Shown here piece after piece: positions 1 through 8,897 of a DNA stretch of 64,000 bases. Source of the stretch: Pseudogulbenkiania ferrooxidans 2002. GTDB lineage: Bacteria; Pseudomonadota; Gammaproteobacteria; Burkholderiales; Chromobacteriaceae. Positions within the stretch are counted from its first letter, which is position 1; every line of letters starts with the position of its first letter. The position numbers were made by a program, and so were the translations under genes. The notes under the pieces are model-generated. The model worked only from the letters and a program-made list of their open reading frames with translations. It ran no database searches and was not told where the DNA came from. The DNA is taken from positions 62,001 to 126,000 of the forward strand of contig NZ_ACIS01000009.1 in NCBI RefSeq assembly GCF_000174355.1, in the 5' to 3' direction.

Positions 1-248
1 AACTGTAATTTTCAGCCCAGAAGAACTGCACCCATATCAGATTTCACGCACCGCAAGTCAAATATTTTGTTGTACGCTCCAATCAAGCACAAAAACATTG
101 GAGCCACCCTCACAAACCAGAATGTAGAAAAACACCACCTTCATGCCATTCACAATTGAATGAGCATCTCTCATTCTGGATATTGAAATTTAGCATGATG
201 AATTTACCAAGCTCAAAAGCCATGAAATTCTTATCGTGAGGAGCTGAA
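1..248. other. Leader region upstream of the recombinase operon
   Basis: AT-richer stretch in front of the first recombinase gene. A purine-rich GGAGCTG just upstream of the ATG at 249 is a plausible ribosome binding site. I see no clear promoter, terminal repeat or other gene. If the recombinase operon is part of a mobile element, its left end lies here or beyond the window edge. Confidence 0.4.
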
Positions 249-1562
249 ATGGGAAGCACTTTACCGTCAAAGTCAGGAAAATTTTCAATTAGAACCATTA
301 TGATGGTCTCAGGTGAGCGCCTCCCTGTTTTGCTCAACAAAACAGAGGGTATCCCTCTGTTTGACCCCACGGTGTACGTTTTGACAGAACTTCGACAGAA
401 GAATCGGGCCAGCAATACCATCGAACGGGCTTTGCGTGAAATCGAGGTCCTATTGGACTTTCTGGATGCCAGTGATATTCACCTAGACAAGCGCCTGCAA
501 ACCGGACAACTCCTGTCGCTACCAGAAATCGATGGACTCGTCCGCCACTGTGGTCTCCCCGCTTCAGAATTTAAGGCGTCGCGCAGTAGGCTCACACAGG
601 AAACGCCCCGCCAGAGTCTTCGCGTAATCCGGATGGAGCGGTTTCGCATGCGTCGGCCGTCAACCTATGCCAAAGAGGTTTCCCCGGTAACGGTGGCAAA
701 CCGCATCCGCACCATTCGGGCCTACCTCACCTGGCTCAGCGCACGCCACCTTTCCCAGCCAAACCTCGACCCAACCATTCGAATAACCTTGGTCTCCACC
801 AAGGAATTTGTCCTGAACGCCATGTTCGAACGCATTCCGAGTACACGCGGGAGAAACACCGTCGGCATGCGGGAAGGGGCTTCTCCAGAAACACTCGACC
901 GGCTGCTGAAGGTGATAGGCCCTTGCTCACCTGAAAATCCATGGCTCAGCCCACACGCGCAGGCACGCAATTCGCTTGCCATTTCTTGGTTGTTGCTGCT
1001 CGGTCTGCGCCGGGGCGAACTGCTGAATGTGAAAATTTCAGATATCGACTTCCAAAAAGAAGTCGTCACCATTGCTCGCAGGGCCGACGACCCGCAAGAC
1101 CCCCGCAGGAAACAGCCTCGTACAAAAACACGCGACCGACGAATTCCCCTTTCTCCTGAACTGGCAGCAGCCACGCATCACTACATTATCACCATTCGCT
1201 CAACACTCGATGGCGCGCGACTACATGAATTCCTGTTTGTAGCGGACCGCTCCGGGGTTCCCATGGCATTAGACACTTTGAACCGGGTTTTCCATACCTT
1301 GCGAGTGACATTTCCAGACCTTCCCGAAGACTTAACACCCCACATCCTGCGGCACAGTTGGAACGACAAATTTTCGGAAATTATGGAAAAGAAGGGCGTG
1401 CCACCAGAGGAAGAGAAGAAATTGAGGTCGTTCCTGATGGGGTGGGTTGAAACCTCGGACACTGCGTTGTCGTACACCCGCCGTCATACGAGGAAGAAGG
1501 GCCAAGAGGTATCTCTTGAAATACAGGCAAACATGCTAAAGGGGAATAATGATAAAGAATAA
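249..1562 (+). CDS. Tyrosine recombinase/site-specific integrase (first of three)
   Basis: A 437-residue DNA breaking-rejoining enzyme. The C-terminal half carries the tyrosine recombinase signature: the first Arg in GLRRGELL (about residue 253), an HILRH box (about 364), a GW further on (HisIII position) and the nucleophile Tyr in SYTRRH (about 408). The N-terminal half looks like a SAM-like core-binding domain. The ATG at 249 has GGAGCTG upstream. The gene overlaps the next recombinase by 14 bases, so the two are probably translated together. Three adjacent but unlike recombinases recall Tn554-type or recombinase-in-trio elements; which family this belongs to cannot be settled here. Role inferred: integration/excision of the left-hand element. 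Confidence 0.85.
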   Translation: MGSTLPSKSGKFSIRTIMMVSGERLPVLLNKTEGIPLFDPTVYVLTELRQKNRASNTIERALREIEVLLDFLDASDIHLDKRLQTGQLLSLPEIDGLVRHCGLPASEFKASRSRLTQETPRQSLRVIRMERFRMRRPSTYAKEVSPVTVANRIRTIRAYLTWLSARHLSQPNLDPTIRITLVSTKEFVLNAMFERIPSTRGRNTVGMREGASPETLDRLLKVIGPCSPENPWLSPHAQARNSLAISWLLLLGLRRGELLNVKISDIDFQKEVVTIARRADDPQDPRRKQPRTKTRDRRIPLSPELAAATHHYIITIRSTLDGARLHEFLFVADRSGVPMALDTLNRVFHTLRVTFPDLPEDLTPHILRHSWNDKFSEIMEKKGVPPEEEKKLRSFLMGWVETSDTALSYTRRHTRKKGQEVSLEIQANMLKGNNDKE

Positions 1563-3102
1563 TATGGCTGCACCATGGCATTTAGTACTAGATGACTTAT
1601 TGCCAGCATCGGCCCAAACCAAAACAGGCGTTTGGTTTACCCCTCGGTCGGGCCACTGGGCCTATCGAGAAGGCACCCATTCGGTCAGCCTTAATTTTGA
1701 TGCCCTCCCAGGGGCAACCTCCGGTTTCGTCATCGGTTTGAAGAAGACGCTTCTCTGGTATGCCAAGAACCGTTCGTCCCATCACGTAAAGAACTTGTTT
1801 GAGCGGATAAAGCATTTCCTTATGATTTTTTCAGGTACTGATAGCGCCCCCCTCGAGGTAATAACCAGCGAAATGCTCATCAACTATCGGTCAAGCCTAA
1901 CCCCATCCACTCACTGGTACTTGAGCACGCTGGCGGGGCTCCTGAAAAAATGGCACCGGTTAGGGTATCCAGGGGTCACCGCCGATGCCGTTACTTTCTT
2001 GAAACAGGTAAGGCTGAAGGGAAACACAAAAGGGATGGCCGTGTTAACCATGGACACACAGGACGGTCCCTTTACAGATATCGAGTTGCAGGCCATTCAG
2101 AGTGCATTCTGCACGGCCTACGCCCAAGGGGAGGTCTCCCTGAGCGATTACATGCTGGGCTGGCTGTTCATGCTGTTGGGACAGCGCCCCGCCCAGTATG
2201 CCTTACTCAAAGTTTGCGATATCTCCGTAGCCAGGGCCAAGGACGGTACGGAAATCTATATTCTGAAAATACCCCGCGTAAAACGCAGACAGGGGGCTCT
2301 CCGCACAAGCGTTACAAACCGATTACTCACCCCCCAAATTGGCGCTCTGCTGATTCAGTACACGAAGGTAGTTGAGGAGCAGTTTATTGGTAAACTGAAA
2401 GACACAACCCAAGCCCCGTTGTTTCCCGCAAGCAGAGCACACCGTGCGCCCCCTCAAGGTTTCGAGTTTCACTCCACCGCCTATCGTTTAGGGCGCCACC
2501 TCCAGACCATCTTCAACCACTTAAAGGTGGCTTCGGAGCGCACAGGTAAGCCAATTCACATAACGCCAACTCGCTTCCGCCGAACCATCGGCACCCGGGC
2601 GGCCATCGAGGGGCACGGGGAACTCGTTATCGCAGAGCTATTGGACCATGATGATACCCAAAACGTTGGCGTGTATGTTCAGGCCACACCGGAAATCGTT
2701 GAACGGATAGACCAAGCCATCGCGCTACAAATGGCCCCGCTAGCCCAAGCATTCGCAGGGGTACTTATCTCGACAGAGGTGGATGCGGAGCGGGGAAGTG
2801 ACCCCACCAGTCGTATCGTTTCACCTCAATGTACCAAGGGTTTTACGCCCGTTGGCAACTGCGGGAAGCATGGTTTCTGCGGATTCATGGCCCCCATCGC
2901 CTGCTATACCTGCCGAAACTTCCAGGCGTGGCTGGACGGACCTCACGAGGCAGTACTAAACCATTTGGTGGCGGAGCGGGAGCGCCTGATGGCAAATACC
3001 GACGCACGCATTGCATCGGTCAACGACCGGACAATATTAGCCGTCGCCCAAGTGGTTAACCAATGCCGCGAAGCGAAGCGCGCGGGGGGAAAAAATGAAT
3101 GA
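1549..3102 (+). CDS. Tyrosine recombinase-like protein with Cys-rich tail (second of three)
   Basis: 517 residues. A recombinase fold is suggested by GQRPAQ (Arg I, about 210), RFRRT (Arg II, about 342, with Thr-Pro-Thr where HxxR usually has His), LDHDD (about 365) and a Tyr in GVYVQA (about 381). The last 90 residues hold a Cys-rich stretch (CTKGF, NCGKHGFC, CYTC) that looks like a zinc-binding module, followed by a helical tail. It begins inside the end of the first recombinase and overlaps the third by 8 bases. The missing His of the HxxR box is unusual and could mean altered catalysis. Probably works with its two neighbours in recombination. Confidence 0.8.
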   Translation: MIKNNMAAPWHLVLDDLLPASAQTKTGVWFTPRSGHWAYREGTHSVSLNFDALPGATSGFVIGLKKTLLWYAKNRSSHHVKNLFERIKHFLMIFSGTDSAPLEVITSEMLINYRSSLTPSTHWYLSTLAGLLKKWHRLGYPGVTADAVTFLKQVRLKGNTKGMAVLTMDTQDGPFTDIELQAIQSAFCTAYAQGEVSLSDYMLGWLFMLLGQRPAQYALLKVCDISVARAKDGTEIYILKIPRVKRRQGALRTSVTNRLLTPQIGALLIQYTKVVEEQFIGKLKDTTQAPLFPASRAHRAPPQGFEFHSTAYRLGRHLQTIFNHLKVASERTGKPIHITPTRFRRTIGTRAAIEGHGELVIAELLDHDDTQNVGVYVQATPEIVERIDQAIALQMAPLAQAFAGVLISTEVDAERGSDPTSRIVSPQCTKGFTPVGNCGKHGFCGFMAPIACYTCRNFQAWLDGPHEAVLNHLVAERERLMANTDARIASVNDRTILAVAQVVNQCREAKRAGGKNE

Positions 3103-5146
3103 AGTCCTGCTTTTCACCCCAAAGCAAGAACTTGACGCCTTGGATAACCTCGAAGGGTTCATCACCATGTGCCGCGAGCGGCTGACCGTGTTCGGCGCCG
3201 ATTTGGCTTTTGATGCCCACATATGGGACGTGACCAAGGAATGCGCCCGTAAAGGGCAAGGAACCAAGCGGGAGCGCATTACCTTCTGCACCTTGACCAC
3301 TGCGGGGACAAAATGCCCAGAGCCAATGAGCTCGGCCTTTCGCTCCTTCGCCCAGGCATACATCCGCTACATGCAGGGGATGCGACCTGTTGTCGGGCTT
3401 GGATTCAGGATGGCGGCCCTGAGGGCCTTGGAAGCTGCGCTCACAGAGAATGGAGCAGAGCGGTCCCCGGTCAAGGCCGACACGGGAATCTTCAACCGGG
3501 CCGCCCAGCTCCTCCATGCCAGGTTTTCTGAGGGAGCAGCCTACCGAATAGGCATCCAGTTGCAAATGGTGGCCGACTTCTTGGCAACCAACCGGCTGAC
3601 CGTCGTACCATTGCGCTGGCATAACAGTATCAAGAGGCCTGCTGGCGGTACACGAGTCGGCAAAGAGTTCGACGAGCAGCGAGCCTCGAAGCTCCCTTCC
3701 CCCAGGGCATTGGAGGTCCTCCCCAAAGTCTTTCGACTGGCAGTGGCCCCTGCCGACATTCTTGTCAGTTCCATTGCCGCAATTCTCTGCTCGGCGCCGG
3801 ACCGTATTAACGAGGTACTCACCCTGCCGGTCGACTGCGAGGTCAACCTTGCGGGCGCATATGGCATTCGCTGGTGGCCAGCAAAGGAAGCAGACCCCAT
3901 GGTGAAGTGGGTCATCCCTTCCATGTCCAGCGTGGTGCAAGAAGCGTTGGGAAAAATTAGGAAAGAAACAGACGCGGCGCGAAAGGTCGCATCATGGTAT
4001 GAAGCCAATCCAACACGGATGTACCTCCCGGCCAACCTTGAGCGCCTGAGAGACCACGAACTGCTAAGCATGCAGGAAGTCGGGAAGGTCCTTTGGGGCC
4101 GGAAATTTGCAAATGGGTCCCCCCACACGTGGTGCAAAGAAAACTCTATCCCCCTGGAGAAGCAAGGCCGCATCTGGTTCGCGCCCTTTGCCCAAGTCGA
4201 GAGCGTCGTTCTGGCCATGCTGCCGTCAAATTTCCCCCTACTTGAACCAGACAAGAAGCTGAAATATTCCGAGGCACTGTGCGTCGTGCAACGGAACCTA
4301 TTTCATCGAAAGAAGGCAACTTATGTCCCTGTAATTGAACCTATCGTCATCCAGCATATCAACGACGGGCTGGGAGCACGTAGCGAGCATGGTACACAAT
4401 CCATCTTTGACTCGCTCGGCTTCACGGATGATACAGAGAAACCCATCCGAATGACCACGCACCAGTTCCGCCATTACCTGAATACGCTGGCCCAAGCCGG
4501 TGGCCTGAGCCAGCTTGATATCGCAAAGTGGTCTGGCCGACGGGATATCCGCCAAAACGAGGCCTACGACCATGTCTCTGCCGACGAAATGGTACAGCGA
4601 ATTCGCAACGTAATCGGCGACGAAGAGCGGATGTTTGGGCCGCTGGCATCGATACCGAAAAACACCCTCATCCCCCGCGACGAGTTCGCCCGGCTCAAAA
4701 TCCCCACCGCACACACGACAGATTTCGGTTTCTGTGTGCATGACTACTCAATGGTGCCCTGTCAGCATCATCGGGACTGCATCAGTTGCGAGGAACATGT
4801 ATGCATCAAGGGGGACGAGGCGAAGTGGGCCAAGCTCCATACGCATCTGAAAGAAGCACAAAAGCTGCTGGCCGATGCTGAAGAAGCGGTCCAGAAGGGC
4901 TACATCGGGGGAGACCGCTGGATGGAACACCACCAGCTCACCACAGAACGGTTATACCAGCTCTGTGAAATTCTCGATAATCCCGACGTGCCTGTTGGGG
5001 CCGTCATCCAGCTCTCTGGCTTACAGATACCCCCCCAAATTTCGCAGGCGGAGGAACAGCCCCTTGCACTAACACCCCCCTCCTCCGTCGAGGAGATGAA
5101 CATTACCCCCTCTCTCGACTTGTTACGTAACTTGCTGCGGGACTGA
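3095..5146 (+). CDS. Large tyrosine recombinase-like protein (third of three)
   Basis: 683 residues, the largest of the trio. The catalytic core is recognisable by DRINEVL (Arg I, about 235), HQFRH (about 455), KWSGRRD and a Tyr in NEAYDH (about 490). A Cys/His-rich segment follows (FCVHDY, CQHHRDC, CEEHVC at about 545-575), probably zinc-binding, and then a long helical tail. Its size resembles TnpB of Tn554-type elements (about 630 residues). The start ATGAATGA overlaps the preceding stop; the next gene follows after 5 bases. Inferred to be the third subunit of one recombination machine rather than an independent integrase. Confidence 0.8.
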   Translation: MNEVLLFTPKQELDALDNLEGFITMCRERLTVFGADLAFDAHIWDVTKECARKGQGTKRERITFCTLTTAGTKCPEPMSSAFRSFAQAYIRYMQGMRPVVGLGFRMAALRALEAALTENGAERSPVKADTGIFNRAAQLLHARFSEGAAYRIGIQLQMVADFLATNRLTVVPLRWHNSIKRPAGGTRVGKEFDEQRASKLPSPRALEVLPKVFRLAVAPADILVSSIAAILCSAPDRINEVLTLPVDCEVNLAGAYGIRWWPAKEADPMVKWVIPSMSSVVQEALGKIRKETDAARKVASWYEANPTRMYLPANLERLRDHELLSMQEVGKVLWGRKFANGSPHTWCKENSIPLEKQGRIWFAPFAQVESVVLAMLPSNFPLLEPDKKLKYSEALCVVQRNLFHRKKATYVPVIEPIVIQHINDGLGARSEHGTQSIFDSLGFTDDTEKPIRMTTHQFRHYLNTLAQAGGLSQLDIAKWSGRRDIRQNEAYDHVSADEMVQRIRNVIGDEERMFGPLASIPKNTLIPRDEFARLKIPTAHTTDFGFCVHDYSMVPCQHHRDCISCEEHVCIKGDEAKWAKLHTHLKEAQKLLADAEEAVQKGYIGGDRWMEHHQLTTERLYQLCEILDNPDVPVGAVIQLSGLQIPPQISQAEEQPLALTPPSSVEEMNITPSLDLLRNLLRD

Positions 5147-5151
5147 ATAGC

Positions 5152-5625
5152 ATGCCCAAAAATAAAACGCGCAGCAAAAACCTGAATGATGAAATCATTG
5201 AAGATATTGTCCGCCAGCTGGATGGATGGACAGGCAAACTTACTTGGGAATTACTCATCGCGGCTATCGCCCAGAGGACGCGGAGCACTTACACTCGCCA
5301 AGCACTCCATCAACACGAGCGCATCAAGCGAGCGTACCAACTTCGAAAGCAAGCCCTGTCAGCTACCGGATATAAACAGCCGAGATCGGCGGACAAGCTG
5401 TCCCCCTCAGAAGTTGAAACCCTTCTTCAGAGAGTTCAGCGGTTGAGTGCCGAAAACACACGTTTGAAGGCAGAAAATGAACGACTCCTAGAACAGTTCG
5501 CCATCTGGGCCTATAACGCCCATTCCCGTGGCCTCGACCTTGATTTCTTGAGTCGTCCTTTGCCACGGGTCGACCGTGAGCAAACCAGAGTTGCCACGCT
5601 GGCTCCTAATACCACGAAGCGCTGA
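5152..5625 (+). CDS. Small TnpC-like accessory protein (helical/coiled coil)
   Basis: 157 residues with no enzymatic motif. The N-terminal 75 residues look helical and basic (TWELLIAAIAQRT followed by TRQALHQHERIK), compatible with a winged-helix or HTH DNA-binding unit. Residues about 90-120 form a heptad-like coiled coil (RLSAENTRLKAENERLLEQ). The layout resembles the small third proteins (TnpC-like) that accompany Tn554-type recombinases; this is by architecture only. It sits 5 bases after the third recombinase and immediately before a second protein of similar design. Confidence 0.65.
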   Translation: MPKNKTRSKNLNDEIIEDIVRQLDGWTGKLTWELLIAAIAQRTRSTYTRQALHQHERIKRAYQLRKQALSATGYKQPRSADKLSPSEVETLLQRVQRLSAENTRLKAENERLLEQFAIWAYNAHSRGLDLDFLSRPLPRVDREQTRVATLAPNTTKR

Positions 5626-5637
5626 GTGAGGCTGGCT

Positions 5638-6105
5638 ATGGGAATAAGCGGTAAGGCACTCGGGAAACAATACCTAGATTCCCTTCGTGACTATCTGTCA
5701 CACACAACGGAGCTGCCGACAAGCGACGATGGCACCCTTAACATCACGGATATTGCCAATAAGACCGGGGTGCCGAGGCAATCCTTCTACAAGAACGCTC
5801 GCATTAAACAGACACTGGAAGAAGCAAGACAATCTCGGAACATACCGAACCGGCCTGTGAGAATATTAGAGGAAGCCGCAGCAATAAGCGCCTCTAACTG
5901 CACCCTTGGGAGTGGGGCATCCGAGAAAAAAGCGAAAACGCTTGAACGTCGTGTGAACCAACTCGAGCAGCAGAACGCTGCTTTGGTCGCGGAGAATGGC
6001 GAACTACGACTACAACTGAAAACTCTCCGGCTGCAACAGGGCCGCGAGGACATGGCCATCGAAACCGGCCGGCGCATCCCCAATCCTCCCGATGGCCATG
6101 TCTGA
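5638..6105 (+). CDS. Second small HTH/coiled-coil accessory protein
   Basis: 155 residues from the ATG at 5638, which has GAGG upstream; a GTG at 5626 would add four residues. Residues about 35-65 read as a helix-turn-helix (LNITDIANKTGVPRQSFYKN), and residues about 105-140 form a coiled coil (RRVNQLEQQNAALVAENGEL). The overall plan matches the preceding gene, so the two may be diverged paralogues or functional partners. The end overlaps the helicase start by 14 bases. Likely a DNA-binding accessory factor of the recombinase operon; no function is established. Confidence 0.65.
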   Translation: MGISGKALGKQYLDSLRDYLSHTTELPTSDDGTLNITDIANKTGVPRQSFYKNARIKQTLEEARQSRNIPNRPVRILEEAAAISASNCTLGSGASEKKAKTLERRVNQLEQQNAALVAENGELRLQLKTLRLQQGREDMAIETGRRIPNPPDGHV

Positions 6106-8203
6106 AACCGTATCCCTGACCGTCAGTACACTAACCTTCCTGTCGGATAACGGTTCGACCATTTTCTCGGGCCACGACTCCGAAGGCCTGCGTGTGCGAG
6201 TGGTGGCGCGGGCCAAGACCCTGCCTCGCCCCCCTATCGTTGGTGAAGTCTGGATGGTCACCGGCGAGTATAGGGAGCATCGCAAGTACGGCCGCCAACT
6301 CTACGCGACCCGTGGCAGTTATTCTGTGCCCAAGGGGCGGCTGCTCATCAGCTACTTGGCAAATCATCCCGATTTTACCGGTATCGGCGAAGGCAAGGCC
6401 AGAGCCCTCTACGAAGCGTTCGGTGACCGCTTGCCAGCTATCCTCGATGTTGGCGATGTTGATGCACTAGAGGAGGTTCTGACGACCGGCATGGCCGAGC
6501 GGCTGGTGACTGTATGGGCCGACCATCAAGCAGAAGCAGCCGTGGTCGCCTTCCTCGACGAACATGGATTTGATATACGCTTGGCCAACAAGTTGCGGAA
6601 GGTGTGGGGTTCCCAAGCCATCGAGATGCTGAATCTCAATCCCTACTACATGCTCGCCTTCGCTAGTTGGCGCCAAACCGATGCGGCTGCATTAAAGCTG
6701 GGCGTACAAATCGATGATGTGCGCCGCATGGTCGGTGCAGTCGAAGCTGCGCTCTATGCTCGCCTACAGAGTGCCCATACAGTGACGCTAGCGGACCTCC
6801 TGAAAATACGCATAGCTTCCTTGTTAGGGGCTGATTTGAAGAAAAATAGCGCGCAGCACCCCATTGAACTAGCCTTGGCCGAAGGCGCCGTTGTCGGCAA
6901 TGCAGAAGCGGGCTATCAGCCGATTGGCGCAGCAGCCCTTGAAATCCGCATTGCCGAGCGTATCCGGGCCATGCTGACGGGAGAAACCCCTATACAGTTC
7001 AGTTTGTTCAAGACGGATTTCAAACCCGACTGGCTTCATGCAGCGATAGTCGAGAACGAGACCACACAGGGCTTTGCACTGAACCGCCAGCAACGTGAAG
7101 CAGTGCTAATGGCAACAACTAAGCCATTCAGCGTATTGACCGGTGGTGCCGGTGTTGGCAAGACCACCGTACTCCGGGTTGTCATCGACATCGCCAAGCG
7201 ACTGGAGCTGAAGGTGGTCCAAATGGCGCTGGCCGGACGTGCAGCCAAGCGCATGGCCGAAGCCACCGGGCACACAGCCATGACCATCGCCAAGTTCCTT
7301 CATCAAGCCAAGGAAGGCCAGCTTGAAGTGTCTGCGGACACGCTGGTGATTGTCGATGAGGCCTCGATGCTCGACCTGCCCACTGCCTTCCGTATTCTGA
7401 GGTATTTGCCTGACGGAGCACGATTGCTGTTGGTTGGAGACCCGGCGCAACTCCCTCCGATTGGCTTTGGCCTGGTTTTCCACCGCCTGGTGCAAAGCCC
7501 AAACGTGCCCTTGGTCGAGTTAATGCAGGTTCATCGCCAAACGGCAGAGACAGGTATTCCTGGAGTCGCTGCCCAAATCCGTGCTCATCAAGTTCCGGTG
7601 CTGGATACCTATGCGGGCCAGAATGTCGGGGTGAGCTTCATCGAGTGTGCCCCCCCGCTGGTTCAGGGTCAATTAACGCAACTGGCCATCGATTGGTCTG
7701 GTGAGGATTGGCAGGTTCTGGGAGCCATCAAGGATGGACCCTCTGGCATCGAGGCCATCAACTTTCAGTTTCATCAGCAGAATCACGGAGAACGCCTTTC
7801 TGGCTTCCAGTTTGGGGTTGGAGAGCCCGTCGTCCACTTGATTAATGACTACGACCGTGGCTTGATGAATGGCACCCTCGGCCACATCGTGGACATCAAG
7901 AACGATGACCACTCAGGATTGCTTATCGATTTCGAGGGTACCGTACACTTCCTACCGGCAACGGAGGTCCGCGACCGGCTTGAGCTTGCCTATGCCATCT
8001 CCGTACACAAGGCACAGGGTAGTCAGTTCCGGCGTGTGGCCGTGGTCATCACCAAGAGCAGAATCCTGGACCACGCACTGATTTACACTGCCCTCACCCG
8101 TGGCATACATCAGGTAGTTTTCGTCGGGGACCGTGCGGCCTTTGAACAGGCCATACGTGCCCCCTCGCTAGCACACCTGCGCGAGGTGGGGTTTTCAGTT
8201 TGA
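6092..8203 (+). CDS. RecD2-like ATP-dependent DNA helicase
   Basis: 703-residue superfamily 1B helicase. It shows an N-terminal OB-like part and a helix-hairpin-helix segment around FTGIGEGKARALYEAFG, then Walker A GGAGVGKTT (about 350), VDEAS (motif II), VGDPAQLPPIG (motif III), and near the end AYAISVHKAQGSQF and YTALTRG (motifs V/VI). RecD2 enzymes are 5'-3' helicases that act without RecBC. No SD is evident; ATG at 6092 and ATG at 6098 are both possible, and both overlap the preceding gene. As last gene of the recombinase operon it may assist DNA processing during element transfer, which is inference. Confidence 0.85.
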   Translation: MAMSETVSLTVSTLTFLSDNGSTIFSGHDSEGLRVRVVARAKTLPRPPIVGEVWMVTGEYREHRKYGRQLYATRGSYSVPKGRLLISYLANHPDFTGIGEGKARALYEAFGDRLPAILDVGDVDALEEVLTTGMAERLVTVWADHQAEAAVVAFLDEHGFDIRLANKLRKVWGSQAIEMLNLNPYYMLAFASWRQTDAAALKLGVQIDDVRRMVGAVEAALYARLQSAHTVTLADLLKIRIASLLGADLKKNSAQHPIELALAEGAVVGNAEAGYQPIGAAALEIRIAERIRAMLTGETPIQFSLFKTDFKPDWLHAAIVENETTQGFALNRQQREAVLMATTKPFSVLTGGAGVGKTTVLRVVIDIAKRLELKVVQMALAGRAAKRMAEATGHTAMTIAKFLHQAKEGQLEVSADTLVIVDEASMLDLPTAFRILRYLPDGARLLLVGDPAQLPPIGFGLVFHRLVQSPNVPLVELMQVHRQTAETGIPGVAAQIRAHQVPVLDTYAGQNVGVSFIECAPPLVQGQLTQLAIDWSGEDWQVLGAIKDGPSGIEAINFQFHQQNHGERLSGFQFGVGEPVVHLINDYDRGLMNGTLGHIVDIKNDDHSGLLIDFEGTVHFLPATEVRDRLELAYAISVHKAQGSQFRRVAVVITKSRILDHALIYTALTRGIHQVVFVGDRAAFEQAIRAPSLAHLREVGFSV

Positions 8204-8676
8204 ATGGAAGCCACCAAGAAACTGACAAATTTATTTTAATAATCAGTGCATTATTGCGTTTTTGCGTTCTGGCAAATGTCCCTCGAGAGGTGTAAAGATA
8301 CCCCTGTTCCACTGAATGGTCTCTTTGTTGTTCAGCGCTTTGCCAGTTCACTCTCCGCAAGGGAGACGTCATCGAAAACGGCCGGCCGGTTTGCAATCTG
8401 TCGCAGCATACCTTCGGTCGTGTGTGGGTAGCCACCTCAAATTGTGGCCATAGCGGTTGAAACCCGCCCGTAAAGGAGTCAAGAGGACCGAGGAATAAAT
8501 GTGACAGGGGTATCGTCGCGTTTATGCCGCGAAAGCCTCTTGACGTATTGAAGGGCATTCACGCTTCACCCAAGTGGGCTGGCGAGGTCTCATCGCCTGC
8601 CCACCTGCCTCACGGCGAGTGCGGGGTTTGGGGCGGAGCCCCAAGAATGCATGAGCACTGGTTTGATTGCTCGAAG
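8204..8676. other. Gene-free spacer with 11-bp inverted repeat
   Basis: No convincing gene. It holds GATACCCCTGT at 8297-8307 and its reverse complement ACAGGGGTATC at 8504-8514, with 196 bases between. These could be remains of an element end or a regulatory site for the operon to the left; nothing in the sequence decides between these. Confidence 0.4.
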
Positions 8677-8784
8677 GTCCGCGAGCGAGTCCAATACGCC
8701 TATGCCATCAGCGTTCATAAAGCTCAAGGCAGCCAATTTCAGCGGGTCGCGGTCGTTATCGATAGGAACCGGTTGGTAGGCCAC
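8677..8784 (+). pseudogene. Relic of a second RecD-like helicase gene
   Basis: A reading frame open from 8524 to 8877 contains one stretch clearly homologous to the C-terminal motif region of the intact helicase at 6092-8203. Both share the core AYAISVHKAQGSQF, then RVAVVI, with VRERV here against VRDRL there. Sequence on either side of this 36-residue match has no helicase similarity, so it is a truncated fragment and not a working gene. It shows that another, diverged copy of the same kind of element was once present. The left member of a 22-bp inverted repeat begins 4 bases after the fragment. Confidence 0.75.
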
Positions 8785-8788
8785 CCCT

Positions 8789-8810
8789 CTGTGAGCGGCT
8801 CATATCGACC
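8789..8810 (+). repeat. Left copy of 22-bp inverted repeat flanking the integron region
   Basis: CTGTGAGCGGCTCATATCGA plus CC is repeated exactly, in reverse complement, at 15231-15252. The two copies enclose intI, the cassettes and the large ATPase gene (about 6.4 kb). Confidence 0.7.
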
Positions 8811-8897
8811 CAAAGCTGTCGTGATCTGGTATGGCCAGGAAACGGCAGCTATGGAGCATGATGCTGCCGTTTTATAACCATCTCCGCACAGATTGGT

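Noticed and set aside
8524-8877. 117-residue open frame as a functional protein
   Set aside because: Only 36 residues resemble a helicase, without Walker motifs; treated as a relic.
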